DNA from: Sphingomonas sp. S2M10
GTDB taxonomy: Bacteria > Pseudomonadota > Alphaproteobacteria > Sphingomonadales > Sphingomonadaceae
DNA length: 64,000 bases
Assembly (NCBI RefSeq): GCF_012650175.1
Contig: NZ_JAAILI010000008.1
Location: 434,001-498,000, forward strand
Direction of reading: 5' to 3'
Below, in pieces: positions 41,891 to 51,187 of this stretch. The translations under genes were made by a program, and so were the position numbers. Numbering within the stretch: position 1 is the stretch's first letter; each line of letters begins with the position of its first letter. The notes under the pieces were generated by a model. The model did not search any database. It saw only the letters and a program-made list of their open reading frames with translations, and was not told the origin of the DNA.

Positions 41891-42427
41891 TCAGACGAAA
41901 TCCGCGGTCACGCTGTAGCGTGTCACGGTCGCACCCCGCTGCCCCGGCGCAACCGTGATGTCCATCCCGAACTGGATGACGACGACGTTGCCCAGCCCCA
42001 TCGGATTCAGCTGAAAGTTCATCGTGCTTGCCGCCGCCGGCGGCCCACCGCTGAACGTGGTCCCCGAAACTGCCCCGACGCGGAACATCGTCACCGCGGC
42101 GAGCGTGCCGCTCACCTGAGGTGCCATGGTGATGCGGATATTGCGGACGAGGCACAGGCTGGCCAGGTTGAGCAATCCGCATGTCAGCCGCATCGTGGGC
42201 GGGGTTACCGGTGCATTGCTGAGGCGCACGGCGTCGCCGGAGATTCGCGTCACCGAGCCGTCCACACCGATGCGGAACACCGTGGGCAGGGTCCCCGCCA
42301 CGATCTCGCCGAGCGCAGGCGTGGTCGGCGCCGGCAGGGTCACGGTCACCTCGGCGGCGGCGGGAGGGGCCACGAGGCATGACAGCGAAGCGGCGATGCC
42401 GCCCAACCTCCTCGAACAGCGCATCAT
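41891..42427 (-). CDS. Exported pilin-like protein of the chaperone-usher locus
   Basis: 178 residues with a signal peptide (residues 1-25, ending 'PPAAAE'). Beta-rich, with two Cys ('RLTCGLLNLASLCLVRN') that may form a disulfide, and a strand-like C-terminus 'TRYSVTADFV', as in fimbrial subunits. It overlaps the usher gene by 4 bases, so it belongs to the operon. May be the tip or minor subunit; family not recognised. Confidence 0.7.
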   Translation of the reverse strand: MMRCSRRLGGIAASLSCLVAPPAAAEVTVTLPAPTTPALGEIVAGTLPTVFRIGVDGSVTRISGDAVRLSNAPVTPPTMRLTCGLLNLASLCLVRNIRITMAPQVSGTLAAVTMFRVGAVSGTTFSGGPPAAASTMNFQLNPMGLGNVVVIQFGMDITVAPGQRGATVTRYSVTADFV

Positions 42428-45093
42428 CCGGCGTCAACCCAGCGCGCCAGAATGGGTTTCATGCGCAGAAATCCTCCCTCCGGCGGCACTTCGATCACGC
42501 CCGGCGCATCCAGAGTCAGATGCAACTGCGCCGCCTGGGCCGGGAGCAGCCGCGCGTGATAGCGGCCGGGCGGAATGCCGCCGAACATCGCCGTCCCCAG
42601 ATTGTCGGTCCGCGCGGGGAAGGATCTGCCGTCCTGCTCGGCGACCAGTTCGATCGTTACCGCGGTGAGCGGCTGGGCGCCGTCCGCGGTCGCGAACAGC
42701 AGCTTCGCCTCGACCTCGCCGGCGGCGCGCAGGGGAATTTCCAGCGGGGTCGTGCGGCCACGGCGTGGCACGAGCCGGATCGCGCCCGGCATCTCGGCAA
42801 GGTACAGTTCGCTGCTCTGCGATGCGTCGACCCGGATCTGCGCCGGCAGCGTATCGCCGAGGTCCTCGGCGACGACCTGCCCGTGCGCATCGGTGGTCGC
42901 GGCACCCGCGGGCGTGTAGACCTGGACGCCGGCCACCGCCTTCTCGCCGGGCTGCCAGTGGCCATCCCCATTGGCGTCCAGAAAGGTGCGGATCGCCGCG
43001 CGGCCGCTGATCGCCGCGCTCGACGGCGCGAGCCCGTAGCCCCGGTGCGCGGTAGATGCGAAGACGAAGGTGAGTTGCAGCGCCGCACGCCAGCTCCGCG
43101 TCCGAAGATCATATCCCGCCGCCGTCGTCAGATCGAACCGCGACAGGCGATGGCGATACGACGCATCCAGCCGGAGGCGCGACGGCGTGCCGCCCTGCCG
43201 CGATACGATGAGCTGCATGTCGCCCCGCGGCGTCGCGATCTGGGTCGACACATAGGCGCTCTCGATACCGGGACGACCGGTGATCCGATAGGACAGCCCC
43301 GTGCGCAGTTGGAGAGCGGGGGCAAGCGGCGTCGACGTCTCGACGGCGGCGACGTGCTGGGCACCCGCCACCGCACCGGTCCATCCCTGGCGGCTGACCA
43401 TCACGTTGACATAGGTGGTGGCGAGCATGGCCGAAGCCCGCGCATTGAGTTCGATGCGGCGCGCGCCGTCCCGCTGCTCGACGCGGCGAATGTCGAAGGC
43501 GAACGGAATACGCTGCCCGCCGGGCAGCGGCGCCGTCAGATCGATCTGCGCCTCGCTCGCGCGCCGCAACGCCACGCCGCCGGACATCGGATCGCGCGTT
43601 TCGTCAACGAACCCGCCGGCATATTCGGCGTGCAGCATGCGCACGGAGACGCCCCGGATGCGCGAGCCAAGCAGCAGGCTGGCGGCGCGCCCGCCCCGGC
43701 TGTCCAGGCCGACGACTCCGTCCAGGGCAGCACCCGCCAGCATCGCCTTGATCCCGGCGGTGCCGGCAAGCCGCTCCTGCCCATACCAGGGGCGGAACCG
43801 GGTGAGACCCGCATGCGCGGTGAACCTGCGGCTCAGGCCGCGATCGACCAGGGCCACGATCCGCAGGGCATTGCCCGTGCGAGGCCAGGGCCCGTCCTCC
43901 ATCCGCAACAGCGGCTGCTCCGGCTGGACCATGCTGAACCGCACCGCGGTCTGTCCCGGCTGGAGCAGCCCGGAACCCAGCTGAAACGACCGGACATCCT
44001 CGCGCACCTGTCCCTGCGGGCCGTAGAACAGGATGCGGACCTGATGGTCGCCGATCCCGAGCGCGAGATTGTCGAACCGGTAGCGGCCGCCCGCCGCCGC
44101 GGCGCGCGCCGCGCGGAGCGTGCCGTCGACATAGACTTCGATCTGCTCGCCATCGGCCACATCGCCTTCGAGAACGAGAGGATGCGAAAAGTCGAACGCC
44201 TGCAGCGGCGCCGACGAATAGTAGATGCCGCGCCCCGCCACGCTGCGCGCGCCGAGCTGGGTATCGGGGGTCGCCACGTCGCCGATGGCGAACCGGCTGC
44301 CGCCGAGCGGACCAAGCGCGCGATTGTCCGCGCTGGTGCGCTCCAGGGTGAGCTGGACATTGGTCGCCCCCGCCGAGTCCAGGCCGACAAAGCCGCGAAA
44401 CCCAGCGAAAGCGAGGTCGCCGGCAGCACGAACCCCCAGCCAGCGCGATTGCAGGGCATCGCCGCTGCCGAAGCGCTGGCCGGCATTCACCTCCACCGCA
44501 GGAATGCTGAACAGGCGATAGGGATCGTCGACCAGCATCGCAGTCTCGGCAGGCGCCAGCTGCGACAGGGCGGCGCGACGCTCCGCGACCTGCCGGTTGC
44601 GCACCAACGGCAGCATGCCCGTCGGCGTCACCTGCAACAGCTGCGCGTCAGCAGCGACGCGCAGGCGCACCGGCAGCAGCTTCTCCATCGTCTGAGCGGC
44701 AAGGTAGATGTCGCCCTTCCGCACGCACGCGCCGGGGCCGAGGGCAACCGTGGCGGCGCCCACCTGTGCCGTACCGGCGTCGAGATCGACGGTGACGCGA
44801 GTCCGCGGATCGATCGCGCCGCTGGCATGTCGGCCATCGGCAGCGACGACGATCCCGAGGTCGAGGATGCGCGCGAACTGGCCGAGCGGCAACAGCGTGC
44901 CGCCCGCGCCCGCATAGGCATCCATCGTCTCGGCAAGCAGATCGGTGTCGGTGCGCACCTCCAGCCAGAGGAGCATGTCCTCGGAGGGGCAAGCGATCAC
45001 GCCTGCCTGGCCATTTGCCGATGCGCTGGCCATTGCCGGCGCGCTGATCGTGGTGAGGAGCAGCCCGCATCCGGCCGCCCGGGCGGCTTTCAC
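42424..45093 (-). CDS. Outer-membrane usher-like protein
   Basis: 889 residues with a signal peptide. The middle is a long beta-barrel-like section; the N-terminal region carries periplasmic-domain features ('DDPYRLFSIPAVEVNAGQ', 'SRFAIGDVATPDTQLGARS'), and 'LVLEGDVADGEQIEVYVDG' is usher-like. Near residue 700 'FLDANGDGHWQPGEKAVAGV' is a Ca-binding, SdrD/carboxypeptidase-regulatory-like Ig domain. It resembles the alpha/class-5-type ushers rather than FimD. It would export and anchor the DUF4402-type fibre subunits. Overlaps by ATGA with chaperone and pilin-like genes. Confidence 0.75.
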   Translation of the reverse strand: MKAARAAGCGLLLTTISAPAMASASANGQAGVIACPSEDMLLWLEVRTDTDLLAETMDAYAGAGGTLLPLGQFARILDLGIVVAADGRHASGAIDPRTRVTVDLDAGTAQVGAATVALGPGACVRKGDIYLAAQTMEKLLPVRLRVAADAQLLQVTPTGMLPLVRNRQVAERRAALSQLAPAETAMLVDDPYRLFSIPAVEVNAGQRFGSGDALQSRWLGVRAAGDLAFAGFRGFVGLDSAGATNVQLTLERTSADNRALGPLGGSRFAIGDVATPDTQLGARSVAGRGIYYSSAPLQAFDFSHPLVLEGDVADGEQIEVYVDGTLRAARAAAAGGRYRFDNLALGIGDHQVRILFYGPQGQVREDVRSFQLGSGLLQPGQTAVRFSMVQPEQPLLRMEDGPWPRTGNALRIVALVDRGLSRRFTAHAGLTRFRPWYGQERLAGTAGIKAMLAGAALDGVVGLDSRGGRAASLLLGSRIRGVSVRMLHAEYAGGFVDETRDPMSGGVALRRASEAQIDLTAPLPGGQRIPFAFDIRRVEQRDGARRIELNARASAMLATTYVNVMVSRQGWTGAVAGAQHVAAVETSTPLAPALQLRTGLSYRITGRPGIESAYVSTQIATPRGDMQLIVSRQGGTPSRLRLDASYRHRLSRFDLTTAAGYDLRTRSWRAALQLTFVFASTAHRGYGLAPSSAAISGRAAIRTFLDANGDGHWQPGEKAVAGVQVYTPAGAATTDAHGQVVAEDLGDTLPAQIRVDASQSSELYLAEMPGAIRLVPRRGRTTPLEIPLRAAGEVEAKLLFATADGAQPLTAVTIELVAEQDGRSFPARTDNLGTAMFGGIPPGRYHARLLPAQAAQLHLTLDAPGVIEVPPEGGFLRMKPILARWVDAG

Positions 45094-45932
45094 GGGATCG
45101 TGAGGCTCGCCGAAGCGACCTCGATCGACCCCGGCGCTTCCCGGTTGCTGAACACCAGTCGGGCGACTTGGCCGGGCGTTACCGAGGGCGCGGCCAGCTG
45201 AACCGTGCGGTGGTCCGTCTCGGGGTAGAGCGCGATGCCGCGCATGCTGCCGAGCACGCGCTGGTCCCGGCCGCGGCCGGACACCAGCTCGACATCGCCA
45301 TAGACCGATCCCGGACCGTCGCGGACCAGGTCGAAGCGCAGCACGGCGCCCGCGGACATGCCGCTGCGCGCCACCTCCAGCTTCTCGATATGCGCGGCGG
45401 CCGCCTTGGCATTGGTGCGTACGACGATCGGGATGCTGACACTGAATAGGGTGGAGATCTGCACCGCAACGCCGTTCGCCACGCCATTGTCGATCGGCGC
45501 GATCGTCGGCGCGGCGTCGGCTCCGGGCAAGGCAGTGATCGCGAGATGGCTGCGCAGCTCGCCCGAAGCCTCCGGTGGCCGTACCCGGATCCGCACGGCC
45601 TGGCTCTGCTGCGGCCCGAGCAGGACCCGACGCGGCGTGAACTCCAGCACGTCGCGCGCCGAATGCTCGGGCATGGGCGCGTCGGCAGCCACCGGGCGGA
45701 TCACGCCGTCGCTGGACATCGTCATGTCGATCAGGTCGATCCGGAACGCGGCGGGCACGTTGCCGCGGTTGAACAGGTAGATGGTGGCGGTCCGCGACGT
45801 GCCGTCGAAGACGACGCGGTGGTGCGACAGGCCGAGATTGCCGGCCTGCGCCGCCGCCGGCGCTGCCGCGAGCAGCATCGCGGTTCCGACCGCGACGCCG
45901 CTCAGCTGCAAAGCCCGGGAGACCACCGGCAT
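45090..45932 (-). CDS. Periplasmic fimbrial chaperone, PapD-like
   Basis: 280 residues from the ATG at 45932, one base after the stop of the DUF4402 gene (TAAGATG). Signal peptide (residues 1-29), then the immunoglobulin-like chaperone fold: 'LSHHRVVFDGTSRTATIYLF', 'DVLEFTPRRVLLGPQQSQAV' (the G1/F1 loop region) and 'RPPEASGELRSHLAI'. It would hold DUF4402-type subunits in the periplasm before usher assembly. Confidence 0.88.
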   Translation of the reverse strand: MPVVSRALQLSGVAVGTAMLLAAAPAAAQAGNLGLSHHRVVFDGTSRTATIYLFNRGNVPAAFRIDLIDMTMSSDGVIRPVAADAPMPEHSARDVLEFTPRRVLLGPQQSQAVRIRVRPPEASGELRSHLAITALPGADAAPTIAPIDNGVANGVAVQISTLFSVSIPIVVRTNAKAAAAHIEKLEVARSGMSAGAVLRFDLVRDGPGSVYGDVELVSGRGRDQRVLGSMRGIALYPETDHRTVQLAAPSVTPGQVARLVFSNREAPGSIEVASASLTIP

Positions 45933-45933
45933 C

Positions 45934-46449
45934 TTAGTTGTACGCCGTCGAAACGGTGAAGGAGCCGGTGTAGAGGCCCGCCGGCGTGGTCGTCGCCAGT
46001 GCGACCGTGCCGCCGACGCGCACGTCCAGCGTTCCCGCGCCGCCCGCGGTCCCGCTGAGCGTCTGTGCGCTGAGCGCCCCGATAAGATTGTTGGTGGTGG
46101 TGACGACCAGCGACTGCGCGCCGTTGGCCAGGGTGAACGATGCCGGGATCGTGACCGACAGGGCGTGGCCGCCCTCCCCCGAGATCGTGAAGCGTGCGGC
46201 CTGCGGCGTATCGCCCGAGGCCAGCGCCTGGATGTCGCCGGTGACCGTGCGGGCACCCGTCACCGCCACCGCAACCGACCCGGCGGCCGAGACCGGGCGA
46301 ACGACGCTGCCGAACTGCAGATCCGCGTTCTTGGCGATCATCAGCGGCTGGATAACGGTCAAAGAACCCGTACCGGAAGCAGAAGTCTGCGCCATTACCG
46401 CCGAAGGCAGCAACATTGCCGACATACATACAAACAGTCGTGCAAACAT
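45934..46449 (-). CDS. DUF4402 domain exported protein, putative major fibre subunit
   Basis: 171 residues from the ATG at 46449, where a signal peptide begins (MFARLFVCMSAMLLPSAVMA); a longer reading from 46521 is unlikely. Mature part: 'GSLTVIQPLMIAKNADLQFG', 'QAARFTISGEGGHALSVTI', ending 'FTVSTAYN'. It is first in the operon ahead of chaperone and usher, the usual position of the major subunit. The region upstream is AT-rich, consistent with the promoter. Confidence 0.88.
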   Translation of the reverse strand: MFARLFVCMSAMLLPSAVMAQTSASGTGSLTVIQPLMIAKNADLQFGSVVRPVSAAGSVAVAVTGARTVTGDIQALASGDTPQAARFTISGEGGHALSVTIPASFTLANGAQSLVVTTTNNLIGALSAQTLSGTAGGAGTLDVRVGGTVALATTTPAGLYTGSFTVSTAYN

Positions 46450-46761
46450 TTTGATGAGCCCCACTAAAGTCTGTGGCGGAGGCATTGGCGGCCTGCACCC
46501 ACAAAGACTTATAGCGGGCAATTGGTAAATATACGGCGCTAGGTATTTCTACGATTTTTGTTGCACTTGGGCATCGATGTTGCGAAACTCGAGGTGCGCC
46601 TACAGGCAAGATGCCCTGCCCGCATTACTTGACGGTTTGCAGCGGGATCATCGCAGGAGACGGCGCGGCGAAGCCCCCGCCGATCGTTGTAGCTGCTTGC
46701 CACGGCCGGACGCGACATCGACCGCATCGCCTCGCTCTTGATCCTTCGGTTCCTGCTTGCG
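46450..46761. other. Intergenic region upstream of the DUF4402 operon
   Basis: The stretch from about 46500 to 46575 is markedly AT-rich for this genome and should contain the leftward promoter of the fibre operon. I cannot assign -35 and -10 with certainty. No gene is evident between the DUF4402 start and the end of the RadC-like gene. Confidence 0.5.
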
Positions 46762-47154
46762 CTACAGCCAGCCCAACGCCCGGAAACTCGCCGTGCAGCC
46801 GCCGGCCAGCACCAGATGATCGACCAACCGCACGTCTACCGGTCCGAGCGCGAGCAGCAGCCTGCGCGTGGCGTCCCGGTCGGCGGGGCTGGGCCAGGGG
46901 TCGCCGCTGGGATGATTGTGCGCCATCAGGACCGCCGCCGCGTCGAAGGCGAGCGCATCGGCGACCACCCGGCGGACAGGCACGTCGACCGCGTCCACCT
47001 CCACCCCGTGCATGTGCCGCATGCCGAGCAGCCGACCGTCGCGCGCCAGATAGGCGAATGCGGCCACCTCCATCGGCGCGCTCGCCAAGGGGCCGAACAA
47101 CGCCTGCGCGGACGGCGCATCCACGATGTAGGGGGCCTGGATCACATCCGCCAT
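46762..47154 (-). CDS. RadC/JAB-domain protein
   Basis: 130 residues from the ATG at 47154, with AGGGAA upstream. The metal-binding JAMM motif is 'LMAHNHPSGDPWPSPADRD' (HNHPSG followed by a Ser/Asp). This corresponds to the RadC/JAB domain without the N-terminal helix-hairpin-helix part of full RadC (about 220). Role in DNA repair is traditional but not proven. Reads toward the fibre operon, divergent from thyA. Confidence 0.85.
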   Translation of the reverse strand: MADVIQAPYIVDAPSAQALFGPLASAPMEVAAFAYLARDGRLLGMRHMHGVEVDAVDVPVRRVVADALAFDAAAVLMAHNHPSGDPWPSPADRDATRRLLLALGPVDVRLVDHLVLAGGCTASFRALGWL

Positions 47155-47271
47155 TTCCCTGCCCTGCCACCACCACCCGGCGGCCCCTAAGCCAATCCGA
47201 TCCGATGCGGAGCAACGCCGGGGCGCGCGAAGGCGGATGACTCGCGCGTCGGCGGCCGCTAGGCTCGCCGC

Positions 47272-48066
47272 ATGCGTCAATATCTCGATCTGATGGCCCG
47301 CGCGCTCGCCGACGGCGTGGAGGTGATGGACCGCACCGGCACCGGCACGCGCAGCGTGTTCGGCGCGCAGATGCGCTTCGACCTGCGCGAAGGCTTCCCG
47401 CTGCTGACCACCAAGAAGCTCCATATCCGTTCGATCTTGATCGAACTGCTCTGGTTCCTGCGCGGCGACACCAATGTCCGCTGGCTGCAGGATCGCAAGG
47501 TGAGCATCTGGGACGAATGGGCGGACGAAAACGGCGATCTCGGCCCCGTCTACGGCAAGCAGTGGCGCGACTGGGAGACGCCGGACGGCCGCCATATCGA
47601 CCAGATCGCCGAGCTGATCGAAACGCTCAAGACCAACCCCGCCTCGCGCCGGATGGTCGTCTCCGCCTGGAACCCGGGCGAGCTGGGCGCGATGGCGCTG
47701 GCGCCGTGCCACTGCCTGTTCCAGTGCCATGTCGCGGGTGGCCGGCTCAGCCTGCAGCTCTACCAGCGCTCGGCCGACATCTTCCTCGGCGTGCCATTCA
47801 ACATCGCCAGCTACGCGCTGCTCACCCATCTGCTCGCGCAGCAGGCAGGGCTGGAAGTGGGCGACTTCATCTGGACCGGCGGCGACTGCCACCTATACCT
47901 CAACCATCTCGACCAGGCGCGGGAGCAGCTGTCCCGCACGCCGGGCCCGCTGCCGCGGCTGGAGATCCTCCGCAAGGCTCCGTCGATCGACGCCTATGCC
48001 TATGAGGATTTCGCGATCCACGATTATGTCGCGCAGCCGCACATCAAGGCGCCGGTGGCGGTATGA
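47272..48066 (+). CDS. thyA: Thymidylate synthase
   Basis: 264 residues, the usual length. Makes dTMP from dUMP with methylene-tetrahydrofolate. Conserved: '[19 protein letters not shown]', '[11 protein letters not shown]', active-site Cys in 'LAPCHCLFQ', and '[20 protein letters not shown]'. Overlaps folA by 4 bases. Confidence 0.97.
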   Translation: MRQYLDLMARALADGVEVMDRTGTGTRSVFGAQMRFDLREGFPLLTTKKLHIRSILIELLWFLRGDTNVRWLQDRKVSIWDEWADENGDLGPVYGKQWRDWETPDGRHIDQIAELIETLKTNPASRRMVVSAWNPGELGAMALAPCHCLFQCHVAGGRLSLQLYQRSADIFLGVPFNIASYALLTHLLAQQAGLEVGDFIWTGGDCHLYLNHLDQAREQLSRTPGPLPRLEILRKAPSIDAYAYEDFAIHDYVAQPHIKAPVAV

Positions 48067-48539
48067 TCAGCTTCCACCTTGCCCGCGCCGACAATGGCGT
48101 GATCGGCCGCGACGGCCAGCTGCCCTGGCGGCTCCCCGCCGACCTCAAGCGATTCAAGGCGCAGACCGTCGGGCGGCCGATGATCATGGGCCGCAAGACC
48201 TTCGAATCCTTTCCCGCCCCCCTGCCGGGCCGTCGCCATATCGTGCTCACCCGCGACAGCGGCTGGCAGGCGGACGGCGCCGAGGTGGCGCATGACGTCG
48301 ACCATGCCTTGGCGCTGGCGGGGGAGGACGTGGCGGTGATCGGGGGCGCGGAGGTCTTTGCCCTTTTCCTCGATCGTGCCGATCGCATCGAACTCACCGA
48401 AGTGCATCTCGACGTCGAGGGTGATGCGCACGTCCCCGCCTTCGATCCGGCAATCTGGGCGGAAATCGCTCGGGAAACGCATCCGGCTGAAGGCGATCGC
48501 CCCGCCCATGACTTTGTGACGCTGGCGCGGCGCGGATGA
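48063..48539 (+). CDS. folA: Dihydrofolate reductase
   Basis: 158 residues. '[20 protein letters not shown]', '[14 protein letters not shown]' and '[20 protein letters not shown]' are the standard motifs for folate and NADPH binding. It restores the tetrahydrofolate used by thyA just upstream; the two are translationally coupled. Confidence 0.97.
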   Translation: MISFHLARADNGVIGRDGQLPWRLPADLKRFKAQTVGRPMIMGRKTFESFPAPLPGRRHIVLTRDSGWQADGAEVAHDVDHALALAGEDVAVIGGAEVFALFLDRADRIELTEVHLDVEGDAHVPAFDPAIWAEIARETHPAEGDRPAHDFVTLARRG

Positions 48540-49711
48540 AGCGTCCGATCCTGATCGGCCTTGGCGCGGTGCTGGCCATCGCCGCCTTCGGCTTTTTCGG
48601 GATCGCGCCCGCGGTGGTGGAAGCAGGGATGAACCGGGTCGTCCCCGCCCCCCTGCCGCGCGTCACCGCGCAGACGCGGGCGCTGCACGCGGGCCTCGCC
48701 ATCGCCGACCTGCACGCGGATACCCTGCTATGGCGGCGCAGCCTGCTCGATCGCGCGAACCGGGGCCAGGTCGACCTCCCCCGGCTGCAGGCGGGCAATG
48801 TCGCGCTGCAGGTCTTCTCCTCGGTCACCAAGACACCGCGTCACCAGAATTACGACGCCAACGCCGCGGACAGCGACAACATCACTCTTCTCGCGATCGC
48901 GCAGCTCCAGCCGCCGCGCAGCTGGGGTTCGCTGCTCGAACGTTCCTTGTGGCATGCGGCGAAGCTGGCGCGCGCCGCTGACTCGTCCAGCGGCCAGCTC
49001 CGGCTGATCCGCAGCCCGGCCGAACTCGACCGGCTGCTCGCCGATCGCGTCGCCGGGCGGAGGGTGACGGGCGGCCTCCTCTCGATCGAGGGGCTGCACG
49101 ATCTGGAGGGGGATCCGGCCAATCTCGACCGGCTCTACGCGGCCGGATTCCGCATGGCCGGATTCGCACATTTCTTCGACAATGAAGCGGCCGGGTCGAT
49201 GCATGGCGAGGCCAAGGGCGGCCTCACGCCGATGGGTCGGCAGGTGCTGCGCCGGATGGAAGCGCTGGGCATGATCGTCGACGTCGCGCATGCCAGCCAC
49301 GCGGCGGTGGCGGACATCCTGGCCATGGCGCGCCGGCCAGTCGTCTCCAGCCATGGCGGCGTACAGGCGACATGCAAGGTCAACCGCAACCTCACCGATG
49401 ACGAGATTCGCGGCATCGCCCGTACCGGCGGCGTGATCGGCATCGGTTATTGGGAAGCGGCAATCTGCTCGACCAGCCCCAAGGCGGTGGCCGAGGCGAT
49501 CGCCCATGTCCGCGACCTGGTGGGGATCGACCATGTCGGGCTCGGCTCGGACTTCGATGGCGCCGTGACGACCGGCTTCGATGCGTCGCAGCTGGTGGTG
49601 GTGACCCAGGCGCTGGTCGATCGCGGCTTCTCCGAGCAGGAGATTGCCAAGGTGGTGGGCGGCAATGTCCTGCGCGTGCTGCGGACGGGAATGCGGCGAC
49701 AACTACAGTAA
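48536..49711 (+). CDS. Membrane dipeptidase, peptidase family M19
   Basis: 391 residues, overlapping folA by 4 bases. A single N-terminal membrane or signal helix, then the M19 fold: 'IADLHADTLL' (first His/Asp), Glu in 'LLSIEGLHD', His in 'DVAHASHAAV' and 'VVSSHGG', Asp in 'LGSDFDGAV'. Binuclear zinc dipeptidase of the cell envelope; cleaves dipeptides, possibly D-amino-acid-containing ones. Why it is linked to folA is not clear. Confidence 0.93.
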   Translation: MKRPILIGLGAVLAIAAFGFFGIAPAVVEAGMNRVVPAPLPRVTAQTRALHAGLAIADLHADTLLWRRSLLDRANRGQVDLPRLQAGNVALQVFSSVTKTPRHQNYDANAADSDNITLLAIAQLQPPRSWGSLLERSLWHAAKLARAADSSSGQLRLIRSPAELDRLLADRVAGRRVTGGLLSIEGLHDLEGDPANLDRLYAAGFRMAGFAHFFDNEAAGSMHGEAKGGLTPMGRQVLRRMEALGMIVDVAHASHAAVADILAMARRPVVSSHGGVQATCKVNRNLTDDEIRGIARTGGVIGIGYWEAAICSTSPKAVAEAIAHVRDLVGIDHVGLGSDFDGAVTTGFDASQLVVVTQALVDRGFSEQEIAKVVGGNVLRVLRTGMRRQLQ

Positions 49712-49891
49712 GCCCTACCCTTCCGACACGCACGGTGCATGTGATGCGGGATCGGGGTGCGTCCATGTCTCGACGAGACCGCTTATCGGTATGGGAGCCC
49801 GCTAACCCGAGCCCTCAGTCCAGAAGCAGGGGTGCAACTGTTATCCCCCAGCCCATTGGCATCCCCCCGCCCAATCCCTATAGCCACCGCC

Positions 49892-50821
49892 ATGCAGCGG
49901 CTGGATGGCGGCTCGGCGGTTCCACCTCCTCTCCGGGGCGCAATCGTCGCGCTGGGGAATTTCGATGGCTTCCATTTTGGGCACCAGGCGGTGGTCGGCC
50001 GCGCGCTGGAGCGTGCCCGTGCCGAGGGGAGGCCGGCGATCGTCGCAACCTTCGATCCGCATCCCCGCCGCTTCTTCCAGCCCGACGCCCCGCCCTTTCG
50101 CCTGACCACGCTCGACCAGCGCGAGCGCCTGTTCGCGACGGCGGGCGCGGCCGGCATGCTGGTCTTCCATTTCGACGCCACCCTCGCCCGCCTGACCGCG
50201 CGGCAGTTCGCCGAGCAGCTCGTCGACACGGTGGGCGCCGCCGGGGTGGTAACCGGCGAGGACTTCACCTTCGGCAAGGGCCGCGAAGGCGATGTCGCGA
50301 TGCTGGCGGCACTCGGCGCCGAACTGGGCTTCGCTGCCGAGACGGTGGCGCCGGTGACGCTGGACGACACGACCGTCTCGTCGAGCAGGATCCGCGCGCT
50401 TCTCCAGGCCGGCGATCCGCGCGGCGCGGCGCGGCTGCTGACCCGCCCCTTCGCGATCGCGGCGGAGGTCGAGGGCGGCGCCAGGCTGGGCCGCCAGCTC
50501 GGCTATCCCACCGCCAACATGCGGCTCGGCAACTATCTCCGCCCCCGCTACGGCATCTATGCGGTGCGCGGGCGGCTCGCCGACGGGCGCCTGCTGAACG
50601 GCGTTGCGAATCTCGGCATCCGCCCGAGCTTCGATCCTCCGACCGAGTTGCTGGAGAGCTTCTTCTTCGACTTCAGCGGCGACCTTTACGGCCAGACCGT
50701 GGAAGTGGCGCTGATCGAATATTTGCGGCCCGAGGCCAAGTTCGACAGCCTCGCGGCGCTGACCGCGCAGATGGATCAGGACGCCGCGCGGGCACGGGCG
50801 CTGCTGGCCGAACCCGCCTGA
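49892..50821 (+). CDS. ribF: Bifunctional riboflavin kinase / FAD synthetase
   Basis: 309 residues from the ATG at 49892. Adenylyltransferase motif 'LGNFDGFHFGHQ' at the N-terminus, and the flavokinase domain 'ARLGRQLGYPTANMRL' with 'GVANLGIRPSF' and 'LYGQTVEV' at the C-terminus. Converts riboflavin to FMN and FAD. No Shine-Dalgarno precedes the ATG, but TATAGC lies about 8 bases before it, so a leaderless mRNA is possible. Confidence 0.95.
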   Translation: MQRLDGGSAVPPPLRGAIVALGNFDGFHFGHQAVVGRALERARAEGRPAIVATFDPHPRRFFQPDAPPFRLTTLDQRERLFATAGAAGMLVFHFDATLARLTARQFAEQLVDTVGAAGVVTGEDFTFGKGREGDVAMLAALGAELGFAAETVAPVTLDDTTVSSSRIRALLQAGDPRGAARLLTRPFAIAAEVEGGARLGRQLGYPTANMRLGNYLRPRYGIYAVRGRLADGRLLNGVANLGIRPSFDPPTELLESFFFDFSGDLYGQTVEVALIEYLRPEAKFDSLAALTAQMDQDAARARALLAEPA

Positions 50822-51187
50822 CCACGGGACGCCATCCAGTCTCTTCGCACGGGAAGCGACATCGAGACACGGGATCGGTCTGCGCCGCGCCGACCGGGGC
50901 GAGGCAACAAGGCCGCACGATCGAAACATTTGGCAACATGCAGCGACAAATCGCCGAACGCGTAACAATGCGTTTCCCGGCGACGACAGCGACCGATTGA
51001 ACCGTGTTGCATGCGCCACATGGCGCGAGAAAGCCGCACGCGGCGGCAGGCTGCGACTTTACACTTCGGTTACACCGGCCCATTCGAGCCGCCTGTGTCG
51101 TGGTTAAGCATTGCTTTCGACACGATTTAGGGAGCGCGGGCGCCGTTGGCCCAGGCCGGGCGCGCGCAATAAAGGATGAAGCTAAGT
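50822..51187. other. Intergenic region before the TonB-receptor gene
   Basis: About 365 bases with no open frame that looks coding. It must hold the promoter for the long receptor gene. No operator or riboswitch was recognised. The AAAGG at 51171-51175 is close to the proposed start. Confidence 0.5.

Noticed and set aside
42379-45201. 940-codon plus-strand open frame opposite the usher gene
   Set aside because: Arg/Gln/His-rich shadow of the high-GC usher gene. The minus frame has a signal peptide, domain motifs and operon overlaps.
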